DNA from: Phycisphaerae bacterium
GTDB lineage: Bacteria > Planctomycetota > Phycisphaerae > Sedimentisphaerales > Anaerobacaceae
Reading direction: 5' to 3'
Length of the DNA: 8,156 nt
Assembly (NCBI GenBank): GCA_030609625.1
Contig: JAUWBX010000055.1
Coordinates: forward strand, 1 to 8,156
The notes under the pieces were generated by a model. It ran no database searches. It saw only the letters and a list, made by a program, of their open reading frames with translations, and was not told the DNA's origin. Each line of letters starts with the position of its first letter. The stretch's first letter is position 1. Position numbers and translations under genes: made by a program. Below, piece by piece: positions 1-5,870 of this stretch.

Positions 1-294
1 AGGGCGGATAGCGGATAGTCATATGACTACGAGCTTTTTCATGCTACAAAGCCGGATGCCTGCCTGTATTCTCCATCAGTCCCGTAAGCCGTAGGATTTT
101 TATTCTCCGCCAACATATTACGTGAGTCTGATTGTCACGGATTTTCCGGGAAAATGGGAAGGGGAGAATACTGAATTTGGAATCTTGACTGTCGTCAGAC
201 AAGTTTAGAATTCACCTAATACGCACCGCGCACGAGACATCAGGCTGTTTTTGAGAAGATTATCAGGATATTTATGATTTTTTCTGAAAAAAAG

Positions 295-323
295 TTGATT
301 TGCAGTTGAGAATGGGGTATAGT
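295..323 (+). promoter_or_regulatory. Sigma70-like promoter candidate
   Basis: TTGATT (295-300) and TATAGT (318-323) are separated by exactly 17 bases. They match the TTGACA/TATAAT consensus at four and five of six positions. The promoter points toward the structured patch at 425-502 and tRNA-Gln at 559, so it could start a transcript of roughly 300 bases covering both. This is pattern matching only: the surrounding DNA is AT-rich, where chance matches are common. Confidence 0.35.
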
Positions 324-424
324 CCAGCGATTGAAGAATTGCTCTGTCGCATGGGGTCGAAGAAGAAGCTGAAAAGTTAAAACTGAAAATGTGAAATTAT
401 AAGTTTGGCTTTTTTGTTTCTTTG

Positions 425-502
425 GGGTCAGCAGTATCACGGCGTGGTTGACTCAAGCCTCCGGCGGGGCCAAATCGGGCCGAGACAAGACGGTCTCCGT
501 GA
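425..502 (+). other. GC-rich multi-hairpin patch, possible structured RNA
   Basis: Inside AT-rich DNA, this stretch folds on paper into four consecutive hairpins. GGGTCA (425-430) pairs with TGACTC (449-454) with one G-U. GCC-TCC-GGC lies at 457-465. GGCC (468-471) pairs with GGCC (478-481). GAGAC (482-486) pairs with GTCTC (493-497). An alternative closing stem pairs TCACGG (437-442) with CCGTGA (497-502). No T tract follows, so it is not a plain terminator. It lies between a promoter candidate and tRNA-Gln. I could not match it to a riboswitch or RNA family. It could be an orphan non-coding RNA, a leader processed from the tRNA, or a decayed repeat. Confidence 0.3.
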
Positions 503-558
503 CAATCAATTGATTAGTGGCTATATTCCATTGGCTAACTTTCAATAATCAATTGTAT

Positions 559-630
559 TACCCGATGGTGTAATTGGTAACACATGGGCTTTTGGTGCCC
601 ACGTTCCAGGTTCGAGTCCTGGTCGGGTAG
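559..630 (+). tRNA. tRNA-Gln (anticodon UUG)
   Basis: The complete cloverleaf can be drawn. The acceptor stem is TACCCGA (559-565) with TCGGGTA (623-629), and the discriminator base is G630. The D stem is GTGT/ACAC. The anticodon stem TGGGC/GCCCA encloses the loop TTTTGGT, giving anticodon TTG, which reads CAA. The T arm is CCAGG-TTCGAGT-CCTGG. The 3' CCA is not encoded and must be added after transcription. The weak U1-A72 pair and G73 are known features of bacterial tRNA-Gln, and U1-A72 is also recognised by the GatCAB amidotransferase in bacteria that make Gln-tRNA indirectly. No clear terminator follows. Confidence 0.95.
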
Positions 631-652
631 CTTTTGGAATTTATTATTTATT

Positions 653-810
653 ATTGACTATTGACTATACTCTGTTGAAAACGTGGACTGTCATTCTGAG
701 GTGAAGCCGAAGAATCTCATTTCTTGAGCCATAAAAGAGATTCTTCACTCCGCTTCGCTCCGTTCAGAATGACAGTTTTTGTGGCTTTTCAACAGAGCAT
801 ATTGACTATT
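653..810. repeat. ATTGACT heptad array split by an inverted-repeat element
   Basis: Two tandem ATTGACT units lie at 653-666 and a further copy at 801-807. They flank the inverted-repeat element at 670-797. Joining the flanks restores a continuous heptad array, so the element probably inserted into it. The nine bases ATTGACTAT occur on both sides (660-668 and 801-809), but because the target was already repetitive they cannot safely be called a target-site duplication. Confidence 0.6.
670..797. repeat. MITE-like 128-bp inverted-repeat element
   Basis: The ends are perfect 12-bp inverted repeats: CTCTGTTGAAAA (670-681) and TTTTCAACAGAG (786-797). Inside, CTGTCATTCTGA (688-699) pairs with TCAGAATGACAG (764-775), and AAGAATCTC (710-718) pairs with GAGATTCTT (737-745). 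The whole element can therefore fold into one long interrupted hairpin. It encodes no protein. Its size, terminal repeats and non-coding interior fit a non-autonomous miniature transposable element or a related intergenic palindromic repeat. A TA dinucleotide sits just outside each end (668-669 and 800-801), which would fit Tc1/IS630-type insertion, but the right end is offset by two bases. Confidence 0.7.
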
Positions 811-882
811 GAAAAAAGGAAGAAGAAAGTTTCGCTTTGCTTTTAATAACAAGCGGTACGATGGAATATCAGGCGCAATTTT

Positions 883-2172
883 ATGGCTGAAAGAGTAGCG
901 ATAATCCTGGCAGCGGGTGTCAGCACAAGGATGAACACCCAATTAGCAAAGGTACTGCATGAGGTATGCGGACGGCCTATGTTGGCATACGTGCTCGATG
1001 CCTGCCGTGAAATCGGTGTGTCAAAAATATATGTCGTTGTTGGCTTCTCAGCAGAACAGGTGAAAGGGCGATTCGCCCCTCACCGTTTTGCCTCGAACTC
1101 AGCCGAGCCGCAAACCGAAACAGCAGCCGAGGATATTGTCTGGGTACAACAGGATGAGCAATTGGGAACGGCCCATGCGGTTTTGTGCTGCAAGGAACAT
1201 CTTAAAGATTTTGACGGCGAAATGCTGATACTTTGCGGGGATGGGCCTTTGATTCGAGCCGAAACATTGAAGACACTTATAGAAAAGCACGAGTCGGGGC
1301 AGTCGGCGGCGACATTGGCAACGGCGCTCCTGGAGGACCCGAGCGGGTACGGGCGAATAATCCGTGACGCATACGGCAATATGCAGGGTATCGTTGAAGA
1401 CAGTGACTGCACGCCGGGGCAGTTGGCTATCAAAGAAATTAATCCGAGCTATTATCTGTTCAACAGTAAGGTCCTTTTTGAGGCGCTGGAGAAGGTCAAG
1501 CCTGATAATGTCAAAAAAGAGTATTATCTTACAGATGCGCTCTCCGGTATCATTGGGACAGGTCATAAGGTTTTAGCGATTACGGCGGTGCAGCCTGAGG
1601 AGGCGGTGGGTATCAACAGCAGGGCACAGCTTAGCGCGGCGAGCAAGATTATGCAGCGGCGGATTCAACGGGAGCTAATGGAAAACGGCGTAACAATAGT
1701 TGACCCCGCTAATACGTGGATTGATGCAAGAGCGCAAATCGGACAGGACACTGTGATTGAGCCGTTTACGTATATTCACGGCGAAGTCAAAATCGGTCAG
1801 GACTGTCGAATTGGGCCTTTTGCTTATCTGAGGGACGGGACGGTTTTGAAAAATGATGTTGTGTTAGGCGTTTATACGGAAGTTAAGAATTCGACTTTGG
1901 CTGACGGCGTTCGGGCCCGGCACCACAGCTTTATCGGTGATGCTACTGTGGGAGAAAACGTTAATATTGGGGCCGGCTTGATAACGGCTAATTTCGACGG
2001 CCAAAATATCAGCCGAACAAATATAGGTAATAACTGCTATATCGGTTCCGGTACAGTACTGATAGCGCCGCTTGAGCTACAAGACGGCTCGCATATAAAT
2101 GCAGGAACGGTGGTTTCGCAAAAAAGTGTAAATGAATTGGGTGGAAAGGCAGAGAAAGATGTTTCTAAGTGA
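883..2172 (+). CDS. glmU: Bifunctional UDP-GlcNAc pyrophosphorylase / GlcN-1-P acetyltransferase
   Basis: GlmU acetylates glucosamine-1-phosphate and couples the product to UTP, giving UDP-GlcNAc for peptidoglycan and lipopolysaccharide. Residues 1 to about 235 form the uridylyltransferase domain: LAAGVSTRM at 9-17, the nucleotide-binding K23, QLGTAHA at 93-99, GDGPLI with the metal-binding D120 at 119-124, and GINSR at 243-247. From about 275 the hexapeptide left-handed beta helix of the acetyltransferase follows, with R317, K335, H347, N361 (NIGAG), N370 and S389. At 429 residues it is shorter than E. coli GlmU (456); the missing part is the C-terminal tail that follows the helix. Compared with E. 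coli from memory, Y366, Y387 and K392 become F350, F371 and I376. The start ATG lacks an obvious Shine-Dalgarno, but an in-frame TAA lies about 30 bases upstream and MAERVAIILAAG fits the family. The gene overlaps prs by 14 bases. Confidence 0.93.
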   Translation: MAERVAIILAAGVSTRMNTQLAKVLHEVCGRPMLAYVLDACREIGVSKIYVVVGFSAEQVKGRFAPHRFASNSAEPQTETAAEDIVWVQQDEQLGTAHAVLCCKEHLKDFDGEMLILCGDGPLIRAETLKTLIEKHESGQSAATLATALLEDPSGYGRIIRDAYGNMQGIVEDSDCTPGQLAIKEINPSYYLFNSKVLFEALEKVKPDNVKKEYYLTDALSGIIGTGHKVLAITAVQPEEAVGINSRAQLSAASKIMQRRIQRELMENGVTIVDPANTWIDARAQIGQDTVIEPFTYIHGEVKIGQDCRIGPFAYLRDGTVLKNDVVLGVYTEVKNSTLADGVRARHHSFIGDATVGENVNIGAGLITANFDGQNISRTNIGNNCYIGSGTVLIAPLELQDGSHINAGTVVSQKSVNELGGKAEKDVSK

Positions 2173-3112
2173 TAACCTGAAGATATTTTCCGGCAACAGT
2201 AATCCGGCATTGGCGAGTGAAGTTTGTAAGTATCTGGAGATTCCGGTCGGCGGCGCAAAGATAGACAGGTTTCCGGACGGAGAGAAGGTCATCAGGGTTG
2301 AGGATGATGTTCGGGGCAGAGATTGCTTCGTTTTGCAGTCAACGTGCGAGCCTGTTGATGACCACTTAGTGGAGCTGTTAATTTATTTAGACTGTTTGCG
2401 AAGAGCCAGCGCCAAACGTATCACAGCGGTTATTCCTTATTTCGGCTATGCCCGGCAGGACAGAAAAGACGAAGGGCGTGTGCCCATTACGGCGAAACTG
2501 GTGGCCAATCTTATCACGACCGCCGGGGCCGACAGGGTCTTGGCAATAGACCTGCACGCCAAGCAGTTACAGGGTTTTTTTGATATACCGGTTGACCATC
2601 TGACGGGCGAACTGGTATTGAATAAGTATTTCAGAAACAAGAAGATTAATAACCTGACGGTGGTTTCACCGGACGTCGGCAATATGAAGACTGCAGCCAG
2701 ATATGCGGAGCGCCTTGGGGGAGAGCTGGCGATTGTGTATAAAAAACGCATCAGCGGCAGCGAAGTAGAGGCCAATGAGATGATAGGTGAGGTCGAAGGC
2801 AAAAATGTCCTGATGTGCGACGATATTATTGCCACCGCCGGGACAGTGTGCAGTGCCGCTAATCTGCTTAAGGAACGCGGGGCTGAGAAAATATATGTCG
2901 GTGCCACACACGGCATTTTTGCATTGCAGGCATTAGAACGACTGGCCGAGGCGCCAATCGAGGAAGTGGTAGTTACCGACACCATACCAACGAGTGAACA
3001 GACCAAAAAGGTTGACAGTATTAAGATATTAAGCGTAGCAGCTATGTTGGGTGAGGCGATAAAGAGAATTCACAGAAATGAATCGATTAGTAACTTGTTC
3101 AACAATATTTGA
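2159..3112 (+). CDS. prs: Ribose-phosphate pyrophosphokinase (PRPP synthetase)
   Basis: Prs transfers pyrophosphate from ATP to ribose 5-phosphate, giving PRPP for purine, pyrimidine, NAD, His and Trp synthesis in the cytoplasm. I chose the ATG at 2159, not one nine codons upstream at 2132. It gives 317 residues (E. coli has 315), starts the conserved LKIFSGNSNP region correctly, and has GGAAAGG about 9 bases upstream. Visible motifs are DRFPDGE (36-42), the ATP loop RQDRKDEGR (99-107), DLHAKQ with H133 (131-136), the basic KKR at 195-197, and the PRPP loop DDIIATAGT (221-229). In that loop A225 replaces the usual Asp (or Ser). The start lies inside the end of glmU, so the two are probably translationally coupled. 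A repeat-filled gap of 230 bases follows before rplY. Confidence 0.95.
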   Translation: MFLSDNLKIFSGNSNPALASEVCKYLEIPVGGAKIDRFPDGEKVIRVEDDVRGRDCFVLQSTCEPVDDHLVELLIYLDCLRRASAKRITAVIPYFGYARQDRKDEGRVPITAKLVANLITTAGADRVLAIDLHAKQLQGFFDIPVDHLTGELVLNKYFRNKKINNLTVVSPDVGNMKTAARYAERLGGELAIVYKKRISGSEVEANEMIGEVEGKNVLMCDDIIATAGTVCSAANLLKERGAEKIYVGATHGIFALQALERLAEAPIEEVVVTDTIPTSEQTKKVDSIKILSVAAMLGEAIKRIHRNESISNLFNNI

Positions 3113-3134
3113 AATTATTGATGTTTGATTAAGT

Positions 3135-3256
3135 AATGGAACAACCATATTGTCACTCCTGCGCAAGCAGGAGTCCAGAAAGCGCTGATAAAACGGCTGG
3201 ATTCCCGCTTTCGCGGGAATGACCTCCTTGCTTTGTTTATGCAGGAATGTTCCATT
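3135..3256. repeat. MITE-like 122-bp double-hairpin repeat
   Basis: The ends AATGGAACA (3135-3143) and TGTTCCATT (3248-3256) are perfect inverted repeats. Inside, two related 27-base arms (3152-3178 and 3197-3223) are near-perfect inverted copies of each other. Each arm is also a hairpin on its own: CTCCTGC-GCAA-GCAGGAG and ATTCCCGC-TTTC-GCGGGAAT. The right arm resembles the palindromic intergenic repeat with core GTCATTCCCGCGAAAGCGGG that is scattered through many bacterial genomes. There is no coding capacity. The element sits in the prs-rplY spacer, where its folded RNA could influence stability or termination of the operon transcript, but no T tract follows. Confidence 0.75.
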
Positions 3257-3275
3257 TAATATTCAAAGATCAATA

Positions 3276-3322
3276 GTTCATAGTTCGTAGTCTATGAACA
3301 ACAAACTCATAACTACGAACTA
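3276..3322 (+). promoter_or_regulatory. Two mutually exclusive hairpins in the rplY leader
   Basis: GTTCATAG (3276-3283) can pair with CTATGAAC (3292-3299). Alternatively, TAGTTCGTAG (3281-3290) can pair with CTACGAACTA (3313-3322). Both stems are perfect, and they share bases 3281-3283 as well as the first hairpin's loop, so only one can form at a time. The second stem ends 6 bases before the rplY Shine-Dalgarno GAGGTGA (3329-3335). The arrangement could be a leader switch for bL25. It could equally be a by-product of ATAGTTC heptad repeats, because ATAGTTC occurs twice in tandem (3274-3287). Confidence 0.35.
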
Positions 3323-3342
3323 ATTATTGAGGTGAGAAGATT

Positions 3343-4008
3343 ATGGTAAAAACATTGCTTTTGAAAGCAGAATTGCGGGAACACGCCGGGTCAAAGCACG
3401 CAGCAAAGGTGCGTAAGCAGGGCAGGATACCTGCTATTGTGTACGGGCATAAGGAAAAACCAATGGCTATTTCGTTAGATGCACGCAACTTCGTGGAAAG
3501 ACTGCATCTCGGACAACGGCTTTTGGATGTGCAAATCGGCAAGAAGAAAGAAAAGATGATAGTCAAAGACCTGCAGTATGACTATTTAGGCAAGGACATC
3601 ATTCATGCGGACCTGATGCGGGTCAGCGTAACCGAAATGATTAAAGTAATAGTTCCTATTGAGCTTAAAAGCGCAGGCACAGCTAAAGATGCGCATGAAG
3701 GCGGCATTATTGAAGCACACGCAGACCACCTGGAAATTGAGTGCAAGGCAACCGATATTCCGGAAACAATCTCTGTCTCGGTGAAAGAGGTTAGAGTTGG
3801 TGACGCTTTGCATGCCGGTGACATTGCGCTTCCGGATGGTGTGAAACTGGTAAGCTCTCCTGAGACGCTTGTTGTTACGTGCCACTTGGTTGCCGCTGCC
3901 AAGACCACCGAGGAGGTTGAAGATGAAATGCCGGCTACTCCTGAGGTTATTAGCGAAGCTAAAGAAGCTGAAAGAGAGGAGAAAGAAGCTTCAGAAGACA
4001 AGAAATGA
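3343..4008 (+). CDS. rplY: 50S ribosomal protein bL25, long Ctc/TL5 form
   Basis: bL25 binds 5S rRNA in the central protuberance of the 50S subunit. Residues 1 to about 93 are the 5S-binding domain, with the typical ELREHAGSKHAAKVRKQGRI (10-29), PAIVYG (30-35) and DLQYDYLGKDIIHADL (76-91). Residues from about 97 to 185 form the second beta domain of the Ctc/TL5 type (VPIELKSAGTAKDAHEGG at 104-121; LEIECKATDIPE at 130-141), which E. coli bL25 lacks. A charged Glu/Lys-rich tail (about 188-221) follows. The total of 221 residues is usual for the long form. The Shine-Dalgarno GAGGTGA lies 7 bases before the ATG. pth starts 24 bases after the stop, the conserved ctc-pth order. Confidence 0.95.
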   Translation: MVKTLLLKAELREHAGSKHAAKVRKQGRIPAIVYGHKEKPMAISLDARNFVERLHLGQRLLDVQIGKKKEKMIVKDLQYDYLGKDIIHADLMRVSVTEMIKVIVPIELKSAGTAKDAHEGGIIEAHADHLEIECKATDIPETISVSVKEVRVGDALHAGDIALPDGVKLVSSPETLVVTCHLVAAAKTTEEVEDEMPATPEVISEAKEAEREEKEASEDKK

Positions 4009-4031
4009 GGCCGTTTGGGCACAAGTGAACT

Positions 4032-4607
4032 ATGGACGATATGAAAATTGTCGTCGGCCTGGGTAATCCGGGCGATGAGTATATTGATACGCGACATAAT
4101 ACGGGATTTAAGGTAATTGATTCGCTGGCCGAGGCGTTAGTGATAGAAGTAAGAAAAAGAAAATTCGGCTCTCGTTTCGGGTCGGGCGAATTTGCGGATA
4201 AGAAGTTAATATTGTTAAAGCCGTGGCAGTTTATGAACCGCAGCGGGCAGGCTGTTGCAACGGCGATGGGCTTTTACAAGCTCGATGCCGGAGACTTGCT
4301 CGTGATAACGGACGATATGGACCTTGAGCCGGGCAGGATTCGAATCAGGGCGAAAGGCTCAGCCGGGGGCCATAATGGTCTGGCTGATATTATCGAAAAG
4401 CTCGGCACGAATGAATTTGCCCGCTGCCGGACAGGCATTGGCCAAAGTGGTAGAGAAGATGCTGTTGATTATGTTCTCGATAAGCCCACAGAGGCAGAGA
4501 AGCCACTGTTAGCTGAGGCGATTGAGAAGGCGCGAGAAGCGGCGCTTTGCTGGATAGAATATGGTACCGAAAAAACGATGAATGAATTTAACAGGTTCGA
4601 TGAATAA
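4032..4607 (+). CDS. pth: Peptidyl-tRNA hydrolase
   Basis: Pth cleaves the ester bond of peptidyl-tRNA that drops off the ribosome, freeing tRNA for reuse. The 191 residues match the usual size. The active-site set is complete: GLGNPG with N12 (9-14), TRHNTGF with catalytic H22 (20-26), FMNRSG with N69 (67-72), TDDMDLEPG with D94 (93-101), and SAGGHNGL with N115 (110-117). The start is uncertain: the ATG at 4032 gives MDDMKIVVGLG, while the ATG at 4041 gives MKIVVGLG, closer to many homologues. Neither has a clear Shine-Dalgarno, which suggests coupling to rplY translation. The last gene before a promoter candidate for rpsF. Confidence 0.95.
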   Translation: MDDMKIVVGLGNPGDEYIDTRHNTGFKVIDSLAEALVIEVRKRKFGSRFGSGEFADKKLILLKPWQFMNRSGQAVATAMGFYKLDAGDLLVITDDMDLEPGRIRIRAKGSAGGHNGLADIIEKLGTNEFARCRTGIGQSGREDAVDYVLDKPTEAEKPLLAEAIEKAREAALCWIEYGTEKTMNEFNRFDE

Positions 4608-4625
4608 GTATCGTGCCTTGTGCGT

Positions 4626-4654
4626 TTGGAATAAAACAGATAATTTGATATAGA
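4626..4654 (+). promoter_or_regulatory. Promoter candidate for the rpsF-rplI cluster
   Basis: TTGGAA (4626-4631) and TATAGA (4649-4654) are separated by 17 bases, with four of six consensus matches in each. The predicted start, around 4661, would leave a short leader of about 20 bases before the rpsF TTG. The 73-base gap after pth is AT-rich, which makes this a natural place for a second promoter but also raises the chance of a random match. Confidence 0.35.
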
Positions 4655-4680
4655 ATAAATTTTATCGGGAGGTAATTAGC

Positions 4681-5361
4681 TTGGAAACCGTAGCGAAGAA
4701 CAAATTATACGAAGGGATGTTTCTTATCGATTCGTCCCAGGCAGGGGCAGATTGGGACGGGATTATCGCAGCTATCAGAACGATACTGGAAAAAGCCGAT
4801 GCTGAGATTGACTCGATAAGAAAATGGGACGAGAGGAGACTGGCCTACGATATTAAAGGCAAAAGCAGAGGGACGTATATCCTTACTTATTTCAGGGTCG
4901 ATGGCGAAAGGATACAGGATATCGAAAGGTCTGTTCAACTCTCAGAGAAAATTATGCGTGTTCTGATTCTCAGCGCTGAACAGCTAAGGCCAGAGGATAT
5001 TGAGAAAGATACTCCTGCCACGAAGGTGGAAATGGAAAAGGAAAAACGGAAAGCCGCCAAAGAAGCGGCCCAGGAGGCTAAAGTGAAGCAGGTGAGCGCT
5101 CCGGAAGAAGCGGGGGAAGCTAAGAAGGCAGAAGGAGCCGAGCAAATGGAAGAAACTAAGCAGTCCCCGGAAGAAGCGGGGGAAGCTGAGAAAGCAGAAG
5201 GGGTCGAGCAAATGGAAGAAACCATGCAGTCCCCGGAAGGAAAGACTGAGGATTCTCAGGAGTCAGAGGTAATCGCGGGGCCAGAGGTAAGCACGGCGGC
5301 GGATGATTTGATAGAAAAGCAGCCTGGACAGGAACAGGCTGAAGGTTCCGAACAGAGTTAA
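4681..5361 (+). CDS. rpsF: 30S ribosomal protein bS6 with long acidic tail
   Basis: bS6 binds the central domain of 16S rRNA together with bS18. The start codon is TTG, supported by the strong Shine-Dalgarno GGGAGG at 4667-4672, eight bases upstream; the first in-frame ATG would remove the conserved LYEG strand. Residues 8 to about 103 are the bS6 fold: LYEGMFLID (9-17), WDERRLAYDIKGKSRGTYIL (49-68), and the helix from QDIERSVQ to IMRVLI (79-96). From about residue 104 a long Glu/Ala/Lys-rich extension doubles the length (226 residues; E. coli bS6 has 135 or fewer). It holds two 22-residue repeats at 141-162 and 163-184. The extension is very probably disordered and acidic. It is the first gene of the rpsF-ssb-rpsR-rplI cluster. 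Confidence 0.93.
   Translation: METVAKNKLYEGMFLIDSSQAGADWDGIIAAIRTILEKADAEIDSIRKWDERRLAYDIKGKSRGTYILTYFRVDGERIQDIERSVQLSEKIMRVLILSAEQLRPEDIEKDTPATKVEMEKEKRKAAKEAAQEAKVKQVSAPEEAGEAKKAEGAEQMEETKQSPEEAGEAEKAEGVEQMEETMQSPEGKTEDSQESEVIAGPEVSTAADDLIEKQPGQEQAEGSEQS
5101..5232 (+). repeat. Tandem 66-bp duplication inside rpsF
   Basis: Two adjacent 66-base units (5101-5166 and 5167-5232) match at 60 positions, and a third begins (CCGGAAG) at 5233. The length is a multiple of three, so the frame is kept and bS6 gains a repeated 22-residue acidic module starting PEEAGEA. The six differences show that the copies have drifted since duplication. Confidence 0.9.
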
Positions 5362-5363
5362 AA

Positions 5364-5412
5364 CCTGCGGTAAAACCGCAGGCTAAATATTTAGCCCCAC
5401 GTTTTATGTGGG
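5364..5412 (+). repeat. Palindrome cluster in the rpsF-ssb spacer
   Basis: Starting two bases after the rpsF stop, CCTGCGGT (5364-5371) and ACCGCAGG (5375-5382) form a perfect 8-bp stem with an AAA loop. The next palindrome, GGCTAAATATTTAGCC (5381-5396), is perfect over 16 bases and shares two bases with the stem, so the two compete. CCCAC (5396-5400) and GTGGG (5408-5412) form a third stem. There is no T tract after the first stem, so a simple terminator is not supported. It may act as an RNA processing or stability element, or be a dispersed intergenic repeat. Confidence 0.6.
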
Positions 5413-5446
5413 ATTCCCTGTCTAATGAAGAAAGAAGAGTTTAAGT

Positions 5447-5866
5447 ATGGCTAATTTTAACAAGGTTATGCTGATGGGCAATCTGACCCGTGACCCGCAG
5501 TTGTCGTACACACCGAGCCAGACGCCGGTGGTTGATTTCGGGCTGGCGACGAATCGCAAGTGGACGGGCCAGGATGGCAGTCAGCGAGAGGAAACGTGTT
5601 TTGTGGATTGCCGGGCGTTCGGTCGGCAGGCCGAGAATATAAACAAGTACCTTAGCAAGGGTAGGCTGGTGTTTGTTGAAGGCACACTGACGTTTGATAC
5701 GTGGACGGCCCAGGACGGCACGAAGCGCAGCAGGCACAAAGTTACGGTTCAAAACGTTCAGTTTATGCCCCGCACTGGTACGGGCGACGGCAACCAGGCT
5801 GCACAAAGTGCAAGCACAGAAACCGAGGTAAAGCAGCAGAGGGGCGAAGACGATATACCGTTTTAG
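5447..5866 (+). CDS. ssb: Single-stranded DNA-binding protein
   Basis: SSB coats single-stranded DNA in replication, repair and recombination and recruits partner enzymes through its C-terminal tip. The OB fold fills residues 1 to about 108: FNKVMLMGNLTRDPQL (4-19), VVDFGLATNRKW (28-39), ETCFVDCRAFGRQAENINKY (49-68) and GRLVFVEGTL (72-81). A short Gly/Gln-rich linker follows, then the conserved acidic tip EDDIPF (134-139). The total of 139 residues is short but normal. The purine-rich GAAGAAAGAAGAG upstream is only a weak ribosome binding site. The stop is TAG right after the canonical tip, which is good evidence that TAG is a working stop codon in this genome. Confidence 0.96.
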   Translation: MANFNKVMLMGNLTRDPQLSYTPSQTPVVDFGLATNRKWTGQDGSQREETCFVDCRAFGRQAENINKYLSKGRLVFVEGTLTFDTWTAQDGTKRSRHKVTVQNVQFMPRTGTGDGNQAAQSASTETEVKQQRGEDDIPF

Positions 5867-5870
5867 GGGA

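Larger units (their letters stand above)
1..558. other. Gene-free leader upstream of tRNA-Gln
   Basis: No reading frame on either strand looks like a real gene, and all six frames meet stops close to the left edge. Small symmetrical sequences are visible. There is a perfect 14-bp palindrome TAGTCATATGACTA at 16-29. Arms ATTTTCC/GGAAAAT surround one base at 141-155. An imperfect hairpin, CTTGACTG/CAGACAAG with a TCGT loop, lies at 184-203 and is followed by only a short T run, so it is at best a weak terminator for a gene to the left. The direct repeat AATCAATTG occurs at 504-512 and 547-555, just before the tRNA. Most of the stretch is AT-rich; 441-500 is markedly GC-rich and is listed separately. 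Confidence 0.6.

Noticed and set aside
184..207. Intrinsic terminator at the left end
   Set aside because: The stem has an internal mismatch, is AT-balanced and is followed by only three T, so it is too weak to call.
351..380. Nine-codon ORF (MGSKKKLKS) downstream of the promoter candidate
   Set aside because: Too short to distinguish from chance, no clear ribosome binding site and no obvious attenuator that would make it a leader peptide.
240..440. 66-residue minus-strand ORF in the leader
   Set aside because: Low-complexity, AT-driven composition, no ribosome binding site, no recognisable family.
441..502. c-di-GMP (GEMM-I) riboswitch, because GACTCAAGCCTCCGGC resembles part of its core
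   Set aside because: The 5' conserved GCAAACC segment and the second receptor helix are missing, and no protein gene follows directly; the local likeness is too short.
2132..2158. Upstream start for prs adding nine residues
   Set aside because: The extra residues do not fit the family, and the ATG at 2159 has a better ribosome binding site and gives the standard length.
4608..4680. bS6:bS18-binding leader motif before rpsF
   Set aside because: The known motif needs a hairpin exposing CCG; no CCG occurs in this short AT-rich leader.
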